The position numbers were made by a program, and so were the translations under genes. Shown one piece after another: positions 7,672 to 18,069 of a DNA stretch of 44,782 bases. The stretch is taken from contig CANQXW010000005.1 in assembly GCA_947627925.1 (NCBI GenBank), positions 1 to 44,782 on the forward strand, written 5' to 3'. Each line of letters starts with the position of its first letter. The first letter of the stretch is position 1. Under the pieces are notes generated by a model. The model searched no databases, was not told the origin of the DNA, and saw nothing but the letters and a program-made list of their open reading frames with translations. This stretch comes from an uncultured Bacilli bacterium. GTDB lineage: Bacteria > Bacillota_I > Bacilli_A > RF39 > UBA660.

Positions 7672-10533
7672 ATGTATATACCACTTAAAGTTACAACTGA
7701 TTATAGCTTACTTAAAAGTTTAATTAAAGTTCAAGATTTAGTTAATTTTTGTGTGCAAAATAAAATTTCTTGTTGTGCTATTTGTGATTGTAATCTTTTT
7801 GGGGTAATTGAATTTTATAAAACATGTATTACTCATAATATTAAACCTATTATTGGTTTAGAAATAACATTAAATGAAAAAAAGATTTATTTATATGCTA
7901 AAAATTATGAAGGCTATAAAAATTTATTAAAGATAAATACTATCATTGGGGAAAGAAATATCAGTATTAGTGAACTTAAAATGTTAAGTGATAATCTTTT
8001 GGCTATTGTTCCTTATCAAAGTTTAGAACTTTTTGATGATGTATCTTTTTTGGAAAATAGATATATTGGTTATGAAAATAATCATGAACTGAAAAATGCT
8101 TTAGTAAAAAATAGCCATGTGGTTTATGTAAGAAATATTAAATGTTTTCAAGAAGAGAGTGAAGAGTATTTAAAATATTTAGACAGGATTAGAGGCGAAG
8201 AAGAAGGGAATTACCATAATAATTATTTTGATTTTAAAGTAACTAGTTTTGATGAAGAAAAAATGGAAGAAGTAAATAGTCTTCTTAATGTTGCTATACC
8301 AGTAGGAAAAAGGTATATTCCGGAATATAAAAAAGGGGAAGACTCTTATACTTATTTAGCTAATCTTGCTTTAAAGGGTTTAAAAAAAAGACTTAATAAT
8401 AATGTCTTTCCAATTTATATGGATAGGTTAAAATATGAAATATCAGTTATTAAAAAAATGGGGTTTGTTGATTATTTTTTAATCGTTTATGATTATGTTT
8501 TATATGCTAAAAAAAATCATATTTTAGTAGGTCCTGGAAGAGGAAGTGCGGCCGGTAGTTTAGTAAGTTATGTGATTGGGATTACGGATATTGATCCCGT
8601 AAAATACAATTTATTATTCGAAAGATTTTTAAATCCGGAAAGAGTAACAATGCCCGATATTGATATTGACTTTGATAGTACGAAAAGAGAAGAAGTTATT
8701 TCTTATGTTAAGAGTAAATATGGGGAAGAAAATGTTTCTGGAGGCATGACTTTTGCTACTTTAAAAACTCGTCTTGTTTTACGAGAGGTAGCTAGCATTT
8801 TAGCCATTGATGACAAAGTAATTAATAAATTTTTAAAAGCAATTAATAAAGACTTAGATTTAAAAAATAATTTAAAATTAAAAGTGGTGCAAGATTATCT
8901 AAAAACTTATCCAAATCTTAAAAAAATGTATGAAGTAGCGCTTCATTTGGAGGGCCTTAAGAAAAATATTAGCACCCACGCGGCGGGGATTGTAATTGCT
9001 AATAAGCCTTTAGATGAAATAATTCCGATGTATAAAAATAATGATGTTTATTTAACGGGAGTACCTATGGAGTACTTAGAAGATTTAGGTCTTTTAAAAA
9101 TGGACTTTTTAGGTTTAAAAAATTTAAGTATTATTAGTAAAATTGTGGAAAATATTCCGCATTTTAATATTTTGGATATTCCATTAGATGATAAAGAAGT
9201 TTTTGACCTTTTTAGTAGAGCGGATACTGATGGCATCTTTCAGTTTGAAACAGCTTCATTTAAAAGTATGCTTCCGAAATATCGCCCCCAAAGTTTTGCG
9301 GAGTTAATTGCTTCGATTGCTTTAGTCCGTCCCGGTCCAAGTAGGGAATTAGAAACCTATATTAAAAGAAAAAATGGCCAAGAACAAGTTACTTATTATC
9401 ATGAATCTTTAAAAGATATTTTACAAGAAACCTATGGGGTGATTGTCTATCAAGAACAAGTTATTAGTATTTTAGTTAAAATGGCTAATTTTAGTTATGC
9501 CGAAGCTGATAATATTAGAAGAGCGATGTCCAAAAAGAAAGAAGCAATTTTAAAAGAAAAAGAAAATGAATTTATGTTAAGATGTCAAAAAAATGGTTAT
9601 GAAAAAGAGATTGCCCAAAATATTTATAATCATATTCTTTCTTTTGCTTCCTATGGCTTTAATAAAGCCCATTCGGTTTCCTATGCTTACATTTCTTATT
9701 TAATGGCTTATTTAAAAGTACATTATAAGGCTTTATTTACTTTTGCTATTTTAGATGGGGAAGCCAATAATAATAAATTTAAAATTTATTTAAATGATCT
9801 TAAAAAGAATGGTTATGAAATAAAGAGTGTTAGTTTAAATATATCGAGTGATAGTTTTGTTTTAAGAGATAAAACGGTATATCTTCCTTTTTCCAAAATT
9901 CAAAATTTTCGCAGTGAAAGCATTAAAAACATTTTAACAATAAGAGAGGTAGGTTTATTTAAAGATGTTTTTGATTTCTTTAAACGAACTCATAATGTTT
10001 TAACTAAAGGGGAATATCGGATGCTTATTATATCTGGGGCTTTAGATGAATTTAATATTAAAGCGAAAACATTAATTGATAATTTAGATGTTTTAATTAA
10101 TTATGGATCTTTATATCATGATTTAGGTGATTATGCTTTAATTCCCGAATTAAAAGAAGAGGAAGATTATAGCAAGGAAGAAAAAAGAGAAAATGAAATC
10201 AATAGTTATGGCTTTTATATTAGTAATCATCCGGCTTCGAAATATAATGATCAAGAAGTAATGAAATTAGAAAATATCAAAAAATATGTTTTTAAGAATA
10301 TAATTTGTTATGTTATGGTTGAAGATATTAGTTTAATTAAAACGAAAAAGGGCGAAGATATGGGATTTATCAGTGCTTCTGATGAAACGGGGACTTGTGA
10401 TTTTACGGTGTTTCCTAACAATTTTTCGCTGTTAACTAATTTGGCAAAAAATGATATGATAAAAGTGTGGGGAAATGTTAGCAAAAGATATGATAAATAT
10501 AGTATAATAGTAAATAGATTAGTTAAGGAGTAG
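7672..10533 (+). CDS. dnaE: DNA polymerase III alpha subunit, DnaE type
   Basis: C-family polymerase; in Firmicutes DnaE extends primers before PolC takes over. The catalytic block PDIDIDFD lies at 328-335, after the nucleotide-binding region GPGRGSAAGSLVSY. A C-terminal OB domain is visible (MGFISASDETGTCDFTVF). At 953 residues it is shorter than E. coli DnaE. The N-terminal PHP domain has lost its first metal motif: TDYSLLKS replaces the usual HxHS-YSLLDG pattern, so it should not bind metals. ATG 7672 follows AAGGAG. It is directly upstream of polC with five bases between them. Confidence 0.95.
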   Translation: MYIPLKVTTDYSLLKSLIKVQDLVNFCVQNKISCCAICDCNLFGVIEFYKTCITHNIKPIIGLEITLNEKKIYLYAKNYEGYKNLLKINTIIGERNISISELKMLSDNLLAIVPYQSLELFDDVSFLENRYIGYENNHELKNALVKNSHVVYVRNIKCFQEESEEYLKYLDRIRGEEEGNYHNNYFDFKVTSFDEEKMEEVNSLLNVAIPVGKRYIPEYKKGEDSYTYLANLALKGLKKRLNNNVFPIYMDRLKYEISVIKKMGFVDYFLIVYDYVLYAKKNHILVGPGRGSAAGSLVSYVIGITDIDPVKYNLLFERFLNPERVTMPDIDIDFDSTKREEVISYVKSKYGEENVSGGMTFATLKTRLVLREVASILAIDDKVINKFLKAINKDLDLKNNLKLKVVQDYLKTYPNLKKMYEVALHLEGLKKNISTHAAGIVIANKPLDEIIPMYKNNDVYLTGVPMEYLEDLGLLKMDFLGLKNLSIISKIVENIPHFNILDIPLDDKEVFDLFSRADTDGIFQFETASFKSMLPKYRPQSFAELIASIALVRPGPSRELETYIKRKNGQEQVTYYHESLKDILQETYGVIVYQEQVISILVKMANFSYAEADNIRRAMSKKKEAILKEKENEFMLRCQKNGYEKEIAQNIYNHILSFASYGFNKAHSVSYAYISYLMAYLKVHYKALFTFAILDGEANNNKFKIYLNDLKKNGYEIKSVSLNISSDSFVLRDKTVYLPFSKIQNFRSESIKNILTIREVGLFKDVFDFFKRTHNVLTKGEYRMLIISGALDEFNIKAKTLIDNLDVLINYGSLYHDLGDYALIPELKEEEDYSKEEKRENEINSYGFYISNHPASKYNDQEVMKLENIKKYVFKNIICYVMVEDISLIKTKKGEDMGFISASDETGTCDFTVFPNNFSLLTNLAKNDMIKVWGNVSKRYDKYSIIVNRLVKE

Positions 10534-10538
10534 CAACT

Positions 10539-13500
10539 ATGGAAGAATTAGAAAGATTTTTAAAAAGTATAAATGTGGATTATTGTGATGAATTTAAAGA
10601 TTTAGAAATAGAAAAAGTTGTTTTTAATAGAGGGACTAAAGTTTATACCGTTTATCTTCATAATCCCAAAGTTTTAAGTTATGATATCGTAACTAATCTT
10701 TTTAATGCGGGAAAAAAGGGGATCAATGGGGTTGATAAATGTTATATAGAAATGGTTTATGATAATGTTTTAGAAGAAGATGTTAGAAATTATGTGCAAA
10801 TTTTGATGAACAATATTATTTTTGAACATCCTTCTTTATCAGGAGTCTTTGGAGATTTTAAAGAAATTAAAGATAAGACTATTTATTTAGAAGTAGCGAG
10901 TGCTATTTATATACCTCATAATGATTATTTAGAAGAGATTCGGGATAATTTAAAAAATTATGGTTTAGGAGAATACCAAATTGAAATAGTAGTTAATCCT
11001 GAATTAAATAAAGAATTAAAAAAAGAAATTGAAGAAGATAAAAAAGTTTCTTTAGAGAAAAAAGAAGAGAGTCCCGTTATTTTAGGTTTCCATAAAGATG
11101 GAGAAGTAACCCAAATTAAAAATGTTATGGGAGAGGCTAAAAATGTTATTATTGAAGGCTATGTTTTTGGCAAAGAGGCCAGTGAGAGGAAAGGTCAAAA
11201 AGGAACAGCTTATATCGTTAATTTAAAAGTTAGTGATAAAACAGATAGTTTTTTAGTAAAGTTTGTCAGATTTAAAGAAGAAGAATATAAAGCTTTAAAT
11301 AAAGGAATTAAAGAAGGTGGTTGGTACCGCATTTTTGGCAACATTGAAATGGATAATTATTTAAGACAAATGGTTTTAAATGGTCGAAGTATTGAAAAAA
11401 TTAAAAGTAAAGATGAAGAAATTACGGATACCGCTGAGGAAAAAAGAGTAGAACTACATACGCATACAAAAATGAGTGCGATGGATGGGGTTATTGATGC
11501 GACACAGCTCGTTAAGTATGCACACAAATTAGGTCATAAAGCCGTAGCGGTAACGGATCATAACTGCTTACAATCTTATCCGGATTTATATCATGCAGTT
11601 TGTAATATTAATAAAGGAATTGAAAAAGAAGAAGATAAATTTAAAGTTATTTATGGGGCTGAAATGAGCATTGTTAATAACGAAAATGATTTAATCTTTA
11701 ATTTAAAAGATTATGATTTATTAGAAACGGAATTTGTGGTATTCGATACCGAAACAACTGGTTTTACCCCTTATCATGACCAAATGATTGAAATTGGGGC
11801 CGTTAAAATTAAAAATGGGGTTGTTAGTGAACATTTTGATGAACTTATTAATCCGGGAAGAAAACTTCCTGAAAAAATTGTCGAACTTACGAATATCACT
11901 GATGAAATGTTACAAGATAAAGATACCGAAGAAAATGCCACCAAGAGATTTTTAGAGTTTATTGGTGACCGTCCTTTAGTGGCTCATAATGCCAAGTTTG
12001 ATATAGGTTTTATCAGTGCCGCGATGAATAAATATAACTTAGGAGAATTTACGAATACTGTTTTAGATACTATGGGTATTGCAAGAATGCTTTATCCTGA
12101 GTGGAAAAATCATAAGTTATCAACTCTTGTGAAAAATTTAGATGTTCCTTGGGATGAAGAATCCCACCATAGAGGAGATTACGATAGTGAAGGAACCGCC
12201 ATTGCTTTTTATAAAATGGCTAAAGTTTTAAGTAATCGTAATATTGAAACAACCCAAAAACTTTATGATTCCGTAGATCAAGAAGCATTACTTAAATTCT
12301 CTCGTCCTTTTCACATGTCTGTTTTAGTGCAAAATAAAGTAGGTTTAAAAAATTTATTTAAAATAATTAGTTATGCTAATACGAAATATCTTTATAAAGG
12401 TGATCAAACCAAATTACCTCGTGATGAATTAAATAAACACCGGGAAGGATTACTTTTTGGAAGTGGCTGTGTTAATGGCGAAATATTTGAAGCAACTTTC
12501 AATAAAGAAGATGAAGAACTAGCGAAAATGATGCAATATTATGATTATATTGAAGTGCAACCACCTGAGGTTTATTCTTATCTTGTCCAAATGGAATCTA
12601 GTTTTATTAAAAGTTTATCCGATATTTATACCCATATCAAAAAAATTGTGCGAGTCGCTGAAGAAGCCGGCGTAATGGTTTGTGCGACTAGTGATGCGCA
12701 CCATTTAAGAAGAGAAGATAAAATATATCGGGATATTATCATTGCCCAAAGATTCAATGGTAAATTACACCCTTTAAATAAAAGAGGCATTGATGTACCT
12801 GATATGCATTTTTATACAACTGATGAAATGCTGGAAGCATTCTCCTTTTTAGGAGCGGAAAAAGCTAAAGAAATTGTGGTAACTAATCCAAATATTATTG
12901 CTTCTAAATGCGAAATAGTTGAAGTTATTATTGAAACTGGTGGTGTACCTTTCTCTCCTAAAATTGAAAATTCGAAAGAAATCGTGGAAGAAATGGTTTA
13001 TACCAAAGCTAAAGATTGGTATGGCGACCCTTTACCGGATAATATTAAAGAACGGATTGAACAAGAGTTAAAAGGTATTATTGGGGGAGGCTTTGACGTT
13101 ATTTATTTGATTGCTCAAAAGTTAGTTAAGAAGAGTAATGATGATGGCTTCTTAGTAGGCTCCAGGGGTTCAGTTGGTTCTTCATTTGTTGCGACCATGA
13201 TGGGCATAACGGAGGTTAATCCGCTTCCTAGTCATTATCGTTGTCCTAAATGTAAATATTCCATATTTAAAGATGATGATGGGGAAGATTTAGTCAAAAA
13301 ATATAGTATTGGTTTCGATTTGCCTGATAAAGATTGTCCTAAATGTGGTAGTAAAATGATTAAAGATGGAGAAGATATGCCCTTTGCAACCTTTTTAGGT
13401 TTTAATGCAGATAAAGTTCCCGATATTGACCTTAACTTCTCCGATTTGAACCAAGCTGCAGCGCATGAATATACTAAAGTTTTATTCGGTGAAGATAATG

Positions 13501-14861
13501 TTTATCGGGCGGGAACTATTGGAACTGTAGCGGAGAAGACGGCTTATGGTTTTGTTAAAGGTTATTGTGAAGATAAAAATATTGTGATGAGGGGAGTCGA
13601 AATTGAAAGGCTAGCTGCTGGCTGTGTTGGGGTTAAAAGAACAACTGGTCAACACCCAGGAGGTATAGTAGTTATTCCGGGATACATGGATGTCTTTGAT
13701 TTTACACCTTATCAATATCCGGCTGAAGATGTAGATGCCGCTTGGCGAACAACCCATTTTGATTACCATGCCATTGACCAAGATGTTTTAAAACTAGATA
13801 TCCTAGGTCATACCGATCCTACCCAATTAAGGATGCTACAAGATTTAACGGGCATTGATGTTAGAACCGTCCCATTTGACGATAAAGAAACAATGAGTTT
13901 ATTCTTATCGCCGGAAGTTTTGGGAGTTACTAAAGAACAAATCATGAATGATACAGGAACTTTGGGGGTTCCAGAATTTGGTACCAACTTTACTATTGGG
14001 ATGCTTAAGGATACCAAACCGACCACTTTTGCCGAACTTATCAAGTTATCAGGACTTTCTCATGGTACCGATGTTTGGCTTGGCAATGCCCAAGAATTAA
14101 TTCGCAAAAATGTGGTCCCATTTAAAGAAGTTATCGGTTGTCGGGATGATATTATGGTTTATTTAATTCAAGCTGGTATGGAACCTTTAAAGGCTTTTAA
14201 AATCATGGAATTTGTAAGAAAAGGTAAAGCCTCAAAGGACCCAGAAGGTTGGGCAAAATTTAAAGAAGAAATGAAAGATGCCGGTATTCCTGATTGGTAT
14301 ATTGACTCTTGTGGCAAGATTAAATACATGTTTCCAAAGGCCCATGCGGCTGCTTATGTCATGAGTGCTTTTCGAATTGCTTACTTTAAAGTTCATTATC
14401 CAGCTGAGTATTATGCTTCTTATTTTTCGACGCGTTTTGATGATTTTGAAATTGAAACAATGATTAAGGGATATGACGCAATTAAAGCCCGGATTAATGA
14501 AATAATAGGGAAAGGTTATGAAGCCTCTAGTAAAGAAACAGCTTTATTAGAAACTTTAAAATTAGCTTTAGAGGCAACTGCTAGAGGATTTAAATTTGGT
14601 AATATTGATATTAAAAGAAGTGAAGCCAAAAATTATATTATCGATGATGATCGTTTGACTTTAATTTCGCCTTTTAGAACCCTTGACGGTCTTGGGGATG
14701 CTGTGGCTAATCAAATTGTCGAAGAACGCCAAAAGAAAGAATTTTTCTGTGTCGAAGATTTTCAAAACCGGGGTAAAGTTAATGCTTCAACTATGGATAA
14801 ACTACGTTCTTTAGGAGTCTTTGAAGGTATGCCAGAATCAGCCCAATTAAGTTTATTTTAA
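10539..14861 (+). CDS. polC: DNA polymerase III PolC type, with proofreading exonuclease
   Basis: Main replicative polymerase of low-GC Firmicutes, 1440 residues, the usual length. Domains in order: N-terminal region; OB fold (about 200-280); PHP domain with intact ELHTHTKMSAMDG (305-317); inserted DEDD 3'-5' exonuclease (FDTETTG with Asp403 and Glu405, then HNAKFD and HRGDYDSEGTA); PHP remainder; polymerase core with zinc-binding CPKC and CPKCGSK; and catalytic PDIDLNFSD (961-969). Unlike the adjacent DnaE, the PHP metal residues are kept. AAGGAG precedes the ATG. Having both replicative polymerase genes in tandem implies co-transcription. Confidence 0.97.
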   Translation: MEELERFLKSINVDYCDEFKDLEIEKVVFNRGTKVYTVYLHNPKVLSYDIVTNLFNAGKKGINGVDKCYIEMVYDNVLEEDVRNYVQILMNNIIFEHPSLSGVFGDFKEIKDKTIYLEVASAIYIPHNDYLEEIRDNLKNYGLGEYQIEIVVNPELNKELKKEIEEDKKVSLEKKEESPVILGFHKDGEVTQIKNVMGEAKNVIIEGYVFGKEASERKGQKGTAYIVNLKVSDKTDSFLVKFVRFKEEEYKALNKGIKEGGWYRIFGNIEMDNYLRQMVLNGRSIEKIKSKDEEITDTAEEKRVELHTHTKMSAMDGVIDATQLVKYAHKLGHKAVAVTDHNCLQSYPDLYHAVCNINKGIEKEEDKFKVIYGAEMSIVNNENDLIFNLKDYDLLETEFVVFDTETTGFTPYHDQMIEIGAVKIKNGVVSEHFDELINPGRKLPEKIVELTNITDEMLQDKDTEENATKRFLEFIGDRPLVAHNAKFDIGFISAAMNKYNLGEFTNTVLDTMGIARMLYPEWKNHKLSTLVKNLDVPWDEESHHRGDYDSEGTAIAFYKMAKVLSNRNIETTQKLYDSVDQEALLKFSRPFHMSVLVQNKVGLKNLFKIISYANTKYLYKGDQTKLPRDELNKHREGLLFGSGCVNGEIFEATFNKEDEELAKMMQYYDYIEVQPPEVYSYLVQMESSFIKSLSDIYTHIKKIVRVAEEAGVMVCATSDAHHLRREDKIYRDIIIAQRFNGKLHPLNKRGIDVPDMHFYTTDEMLEAFSFLGAEKAKEIVVTNPNIIASKCEIVEVIIETGGVPFSPKIENSKEIVEEMVYTKAKDWYGDPLPDNIKERIEQELKGIIGGGFDVIYLIAQKLVKKSNDDGFLVGSRGSVGSSFVATMMGITEVNPLPSHYRCPKCKYSIFKDDDGEDLVKKYSIGFDLPDKDCPKCGSKMIKDGEDMPFATFLGFNADKVPDIDLNFSDLNQAAAHEYTKVLFGEDNVYRAGTIGTVAEKTAYGFVKGYCEDKNIVMRGVEIERLAAGCVGVKRTTGQHPGGIVVIPGYMDVFDFTPYQYPAEDVDAAWRTTHFDYHAIDQDVLKLDILGHTDPTQLRMLQDLTGIDVRTVPFDDKETMSLFLSPEVLGVTKEQIMNDTGTLGVPEFGTNFTIGMLKDTKPTTFAELIKLSGLSHGTDVWLGNAQELIRKNVVPFKEVIGCRDDIMVYLIQAGMEPLKAFKIMEFVRKGKASKDPEGWAKFKEEMKDAGIPDWYIDSCGKIKYMFPKAHAAAYVMSAFRIAYFKVHYPAEYYASYFSTRFDDFEIETMIKGYDAIKARINEIIGKGYEASSKETALLETLKLALEATARGFKFGNIDIKRSEAKNYIIDDDRLTLISPFRTLDGLGDAVANQIVEERQKKEFFCVEDFQNRGKVNASTMDKLRSLGVFEGMPESAQLSLF

Positions 14862-14874
14862 AGAAAGGATTATT

Positions 14875-15393
14875 ATGGATATATTTGTTCCCGATATGTA
14901 TACGCAAAGTATATATACAATTAATTATAAAAAATTAAAAAAAAGAGGTATTAAATGTTTACTTTTTGATTTGAATAATACTTTAGCTAGTTATAGTACG
15001 GATTATCCCGATAAAGCTTTAGAAGAGTTAATGTTTGAACTGGGAAAAGATTTTAAAATTGTTATTGTTTCTAATAGCAATAAAAATCGGATTAGGCCTT
15101 TTAAAGAAAAATTAAATTTAGATTCGGCTTATAAATCTCATAAACCTTTTGGCAAAAAATTAAAAAAGATTATGAGTATATATAATTTAAAAGATACTGA
15201 AATAGCCTTAATTGGTGATACTATTCTAATGGATATTTGGGGTGGCAATCGTCTAAATTTTACGACTATTTTAGTTAATGGCATTAGTGAAGATGAACCA
15301 TTTTATATGGGTATCATTAGAAATATGGAAAAGAGAATTATTAAATCATTAAATAAAAAAGGAATTTTATATAAAGGTAAGTATTATGAGTAA
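14875..15393 (+). CDS. yqeG: YqeG-family HAD phosphatase-like protein
   Basis: A 172-residue HAD-superfamily protein (subfamily IIIA) matching B. subtilis YqeG throughout, including IVSNSNKNR, HKPFGKKL and LIGDTILMDIWGGN. Motif I reads DLNNT (32-36) where the family has DLDNT. The first Asp, the nucleophile, is kept; the second, the general acid/base, is Asn, so catalysis may be reduced or lost. AAAGGA precedes the ATG. It overlaps yqeH by eight bases, a conserved pairing. Confidence 0.9.
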   Translation: MDIFVPDMYTQSIYTINYKKLKKRGIKCLLFDLNNTLASYSTDYPDKALEELMFELGKDFKIVIVSNSNKNRIRPFKEKLNLDSAYKSHKPFGKKLKKIMSIYNLKDTEIALIGDTILMDIWGGNRLNFTTILVNGISEDEPFYMGIIRNMEKRIIKSLNKKGILYKGKYYE

Positions 15394-16267
15394 GTGTTTA
15401 GGATGTGGTATAACTTTACAAAATAAAGATGCCTCTTTATTAGGTTATACAAAAAAGTTAGATAATAAATATTGTGAAAGATGTTTTAAAACAATTCATT
15501 ATAATGAAGAGCTACCGGTAACTTCTTTAGATAATGAAAAAATAATTAGGAAGATTAATAAACTAAATTATCCCGTTTTATTTATTACGGACTTATTTAG
15601 TTTAAATGGACATGTTATAGATGTATTTAAAAAAATTAAAAATCCTAAAACTTTAGTGATTAATAAATGTGATTTAATTCCCGATAATTTAAAACTAGAA
15701 CATTTAAAAGATAATATTAAAGAGTCTTTTCAAATTAAAGATGATATTCTTTTTATAAGTGTTAAAAAAGATATTAATTTAAATAAGATAGAGGATTTAA
15801 TGACTTTAGGAAATCTTATTTTAGTCGGAGAAACATCTTCGGGAAAATCGAGTTTAATTAATAAATTATTAGGCATTAATTTAACCACTAGTAGTTATAG
15901 TAATACAACGCTTGAATTTATTAAATTAAAATATGGCGTAAATGTTATTTATGATACTCCGGGAATTATTATTAATAAAGAAAAAAAGAATATTGCCAAA
16001 ATAAATGTTTATACCAAAGTGTTAAAAAAAGATTATGTTTTAACCATTGATAATTTAAAGATAAAAGGAGAAGGGAACCTTACTTTATACATTCCTAATG
16101 ATGTTAAAGTAGTAAGTAAAAAAGAAGATATATCAATGTCTAAAGAATATCATTTACAAAAAAGTGATTTAGAATTATCGATGGGAGGATTTATTTTGAT
16201 TAAAAATCCGGTTCATCTTTATAGTAATGAAGATTTAATGGTGCGTGATTCCTTAATATCTAGATAA
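15386..16267 (+). CDS. yqeH: ribosome-biogenesis GTPase YqeH (circularly permuted)
   Basis: GTPase needed for 30S subunit assembly in B. subtilis. A four-cysteine zinc finger (C4, C7, C30, C33) is followed by GTPase motifs in permuted order: G4 NKCD (93-96), then G1 GETSSGKSS (148-156), then G3 DTPG (190-193). At 293 residues it is clearly shorter than B. subtilis YqeH (about 366); the missing part is at the C-terminal end. It overlaps yqeG and is followed by mutL after 11 bases. Confidence 0.93.
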   Translation: MSKCLGCGITLQNKDASLLGYTKKLDNKYCERCFKTIHYNEELPVTSLDNEKIIRKINKLNYPVLFITDLFSLNGHVIDVFKKIKNPKTLVINKCDLIPDNLKLEHLKDNIKESFQIKDDILFISVKKDINLNKIEDLMTLGNLILVGETSSGKSSLINKLLGINLTTSSYSNTTLEFIKLKYGVNVIYDTPGIIINKEKKNIAKINVYTKVLKKDYVLTIDNLKIKGEGNLTLYIPNDVKVVSKKEDISMSKEYHLQKSDLELSMGGFILIKNPVHLYSNEDLMVRDSLISR

Positions 16268-16278
16268 TGAGGTAGTAT

Positions 16279-18003
16279 ATGAGTGTTATAAAAGTAATGA
16301 GTGAAAATTTAGCAAATAAAATTGCCGCGGGGGAAGTAGTCGAAAAATGTGCTTCCGTTGTTAAAGAATTAGTAGAAAATAGTATTGATGCAAAATCTAC
16401 CGAAATTAAAGTGCATTTGGTTAAAGGTGGCTTAGATTCTATTTCTGTTATTGATAATGGAATTGGTATGGATGAAGAAGATTGTCATAATGCCTTTTTA
16501 AGACATGCCACCAGTAAAATATTTAAAGATGATGATTTGTTTTTCATAAATACTTTAGGATTTCGGGGTGAAGCTTTGCCCTCTATTGCGAGTGTTTCAG
16601 AAGTTGAATTAGAAAGTTCACAAGGTGACGTGGGTAGTTATATTCATCTTAAAGGTGGTAAAATTTTAGAACAAAAACCGAGTGGTAGAGGAAAAGGTAC
16701 GAAGATAACTATTACGAATCTTTTTTATAATACACCGGCTCGGTTAAAATATTTAAAAAGTGAAAATACGGAACTGGCTAATACTTCTTCTTTTTTGGAA
16801 AAATTATCTTTAGCAAGACCCGATATTGCTTTTACTTTAACGAATAATGATAATCCAGTTTTAAAAACTAGTGGGAGTAATAATCTGTTAAAAGCTATTC
16901 ATGAAATATATGGTTTAAATGTTTCTTCCAAAATGCTTCCCATTAAAGCTTTGAATGATGATTTTGAAATAAGTGGTTATGTTTGTAAACCGGAAATATT
17001 AAAAAGTAGTCGCAATCATTTAATTACTTTTATTAATGGCCGAGTTGTGCGTAATAACGAAATTAATAAAGCGATTAATGATGCTTATTATACTTATAAA
17101 CCTGATGGCAAGTATCCTATTGTGGTTATTAATATTGAAACAGATCCAACTTTAGTAGATGTAAATATTCATCCCACGAAACAAGATGTTAAGTTAAGCA
17201 AAATGAACTCTTTAACTACTCTTTTATACGACACAATTAAAAATGCTCTATATGAAAGTCTATTAATTCCGGATGCTATCAAGAAAGAAGATGTTAAAGA
17301 TTTAAATAAGGCTTTTGTGCCTTTAGAAAAAACGGAAGATTTAAAAGAGGATACAGGAGTTCAAACCACGATGGATTTTGGCGAAACTAAAGAACCCGTT
17401 AAAAATGAAGAATTTAAAAGTTTAGTTTTATATCCCGTTGGTTTATGTTTAGGTACTTATATTGTTTGTGAAAATGATGAAGGTATATATCTTTTAGATC
17501 AACATGCAGCCCAAGAGCGGGTTAATTATGAACATTATCTAAAGAATTTAGCCGAAGATCAAATAATGGTTACGGATATGTTAGTGCCAATTACGATTGA
17601 ACTAAGAGAAAGCGAATATTTAGAATTTATGGCGCATCAAAATATTTTTACCAATATGGGCTTTAAGTTTGAAGAATTTGGCATTAATACTATTATTGTT
17701 AAGAGTCATCCCACTTGGCTTAGAAGAGGAATGGAAGAAGAAAGTATTCGCAAAATTGTCGATTTAATAATTGGCTTGAAAGGGGATTTTGACCCGCTTA
17801 AATTTCGGGAAAATGTGGCTATTACTTTGGCTTGTAAAATGGCGATTAAAGCTAATGAACATATTTCGATGTTAGAAATTGAAGGCCTTTTAAAGAATTT
17901 AGTTAAATGTGATAACCCTTATAACTGTCCTCATGGAAGACCTACCATTATTAAATTTAGTATTTATGATTTAGAAAAAATGTTTAAAAGAGCGATGAAT
18001 TAG
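16279..18003 (+). CDS. mutL: DNA mismatch repair endonuclease MutL
   Basis: GHKL ATPase that links mismatch recognition to strand removal. N-terminal motifs: AAGEVVEKCASVVKELVENS, DNGIGM and GFRGEALPSIASV. The C-terminal domain carries the nicking-endonuclease motif DQHAAQERVNYE (407-418), ACKMAIKANEH and CPHGRPT, so it is the self-nicking type found in bacteria without MutH. 574 residues. GAGG precedes the ATG. mutS is not in this window. A terminator overlaps its last codons. Confidence 0.96.
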   Translation: MSVIKVMSENLANKIAAGEVVEKCASVVKELVENSIDAKSTEIKVHLVKGGLDSISVIDNGIGMDEEDCHNAFLRHATSKIFKDDDLFFINTLGFRGEALPSIASVSEVELESSQGDVGSYIHLKGGKILEQKPSGRGKGTKITITNLFYNTPARLKYLKSENTELANTSSFLEKLSLARPDIAFTLTNNDNPVLKTSGSNNLLKAIHEIYGLNVSSKMLPIKALNDDFEISGYVCKPEILKSSRNHLITFINGRVVRNNEINKAINDAYYTYKPDGKYPIVVINIETDPTLVDVNIHPTKQDVKLSKMNSLTTLLYDTIKNALYESLLIPDAIKKEDVKDLNKAFVPLEKTEDLKEDTGVQTTMDFGETKEPVKNEEFKSLVLYPVGLCLGTYIVCENDEGIYLLDQHAAQERVNYEHYLKNLAEDQIMVTDMLVPITIELRESEYLEFMAHQNIFTNMGFKFEEFGINTIIVKSHPTWLRRGMEEESIRKIVDLIIGLKGDFDPLKFRENVAITLACKMAIKANEHISMLEIEGLLKNLVKCDNPYNCPHGRPTIIKFSIYDLEKMFKRAMN

Positions 18004-18012
18004 CTCTTTTTT
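17986..18012 (+). terminator. terminator of the dnaE-mutL gene run
   Basis: AAAAGAGC (17986-17993) pairs with GCTCTTTT (18003-18010), loop of nine bases, then TT. The stem starts inside mutL. Confidence 0.75.
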
Positions 18013-18023
18013 AAATTAATTTC

Positions 18024-18052
18024 TTGCCAAAACCCAGATTATATAATAAAAT
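18024..18052 (+). promoter_or_regulatory. promoter of mscL-yneF
   Basis: TTGCCA (18024-18029), 17 bases, TAAAAT (18047-18052); each matches consensus at five of six positions. A perfect TATAAT at 18042-18047 overlaps but has no -35 at proper distance. Confidence 0.6.
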
Positions 18053-18069
18053 TAGGTTAGGTGGTTTAA

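Noticed and set aside
13808..14044. Minus-strand ORF inside polC
   Set aside because: Entirely within the conserved PolC frame, with no independent start signal.
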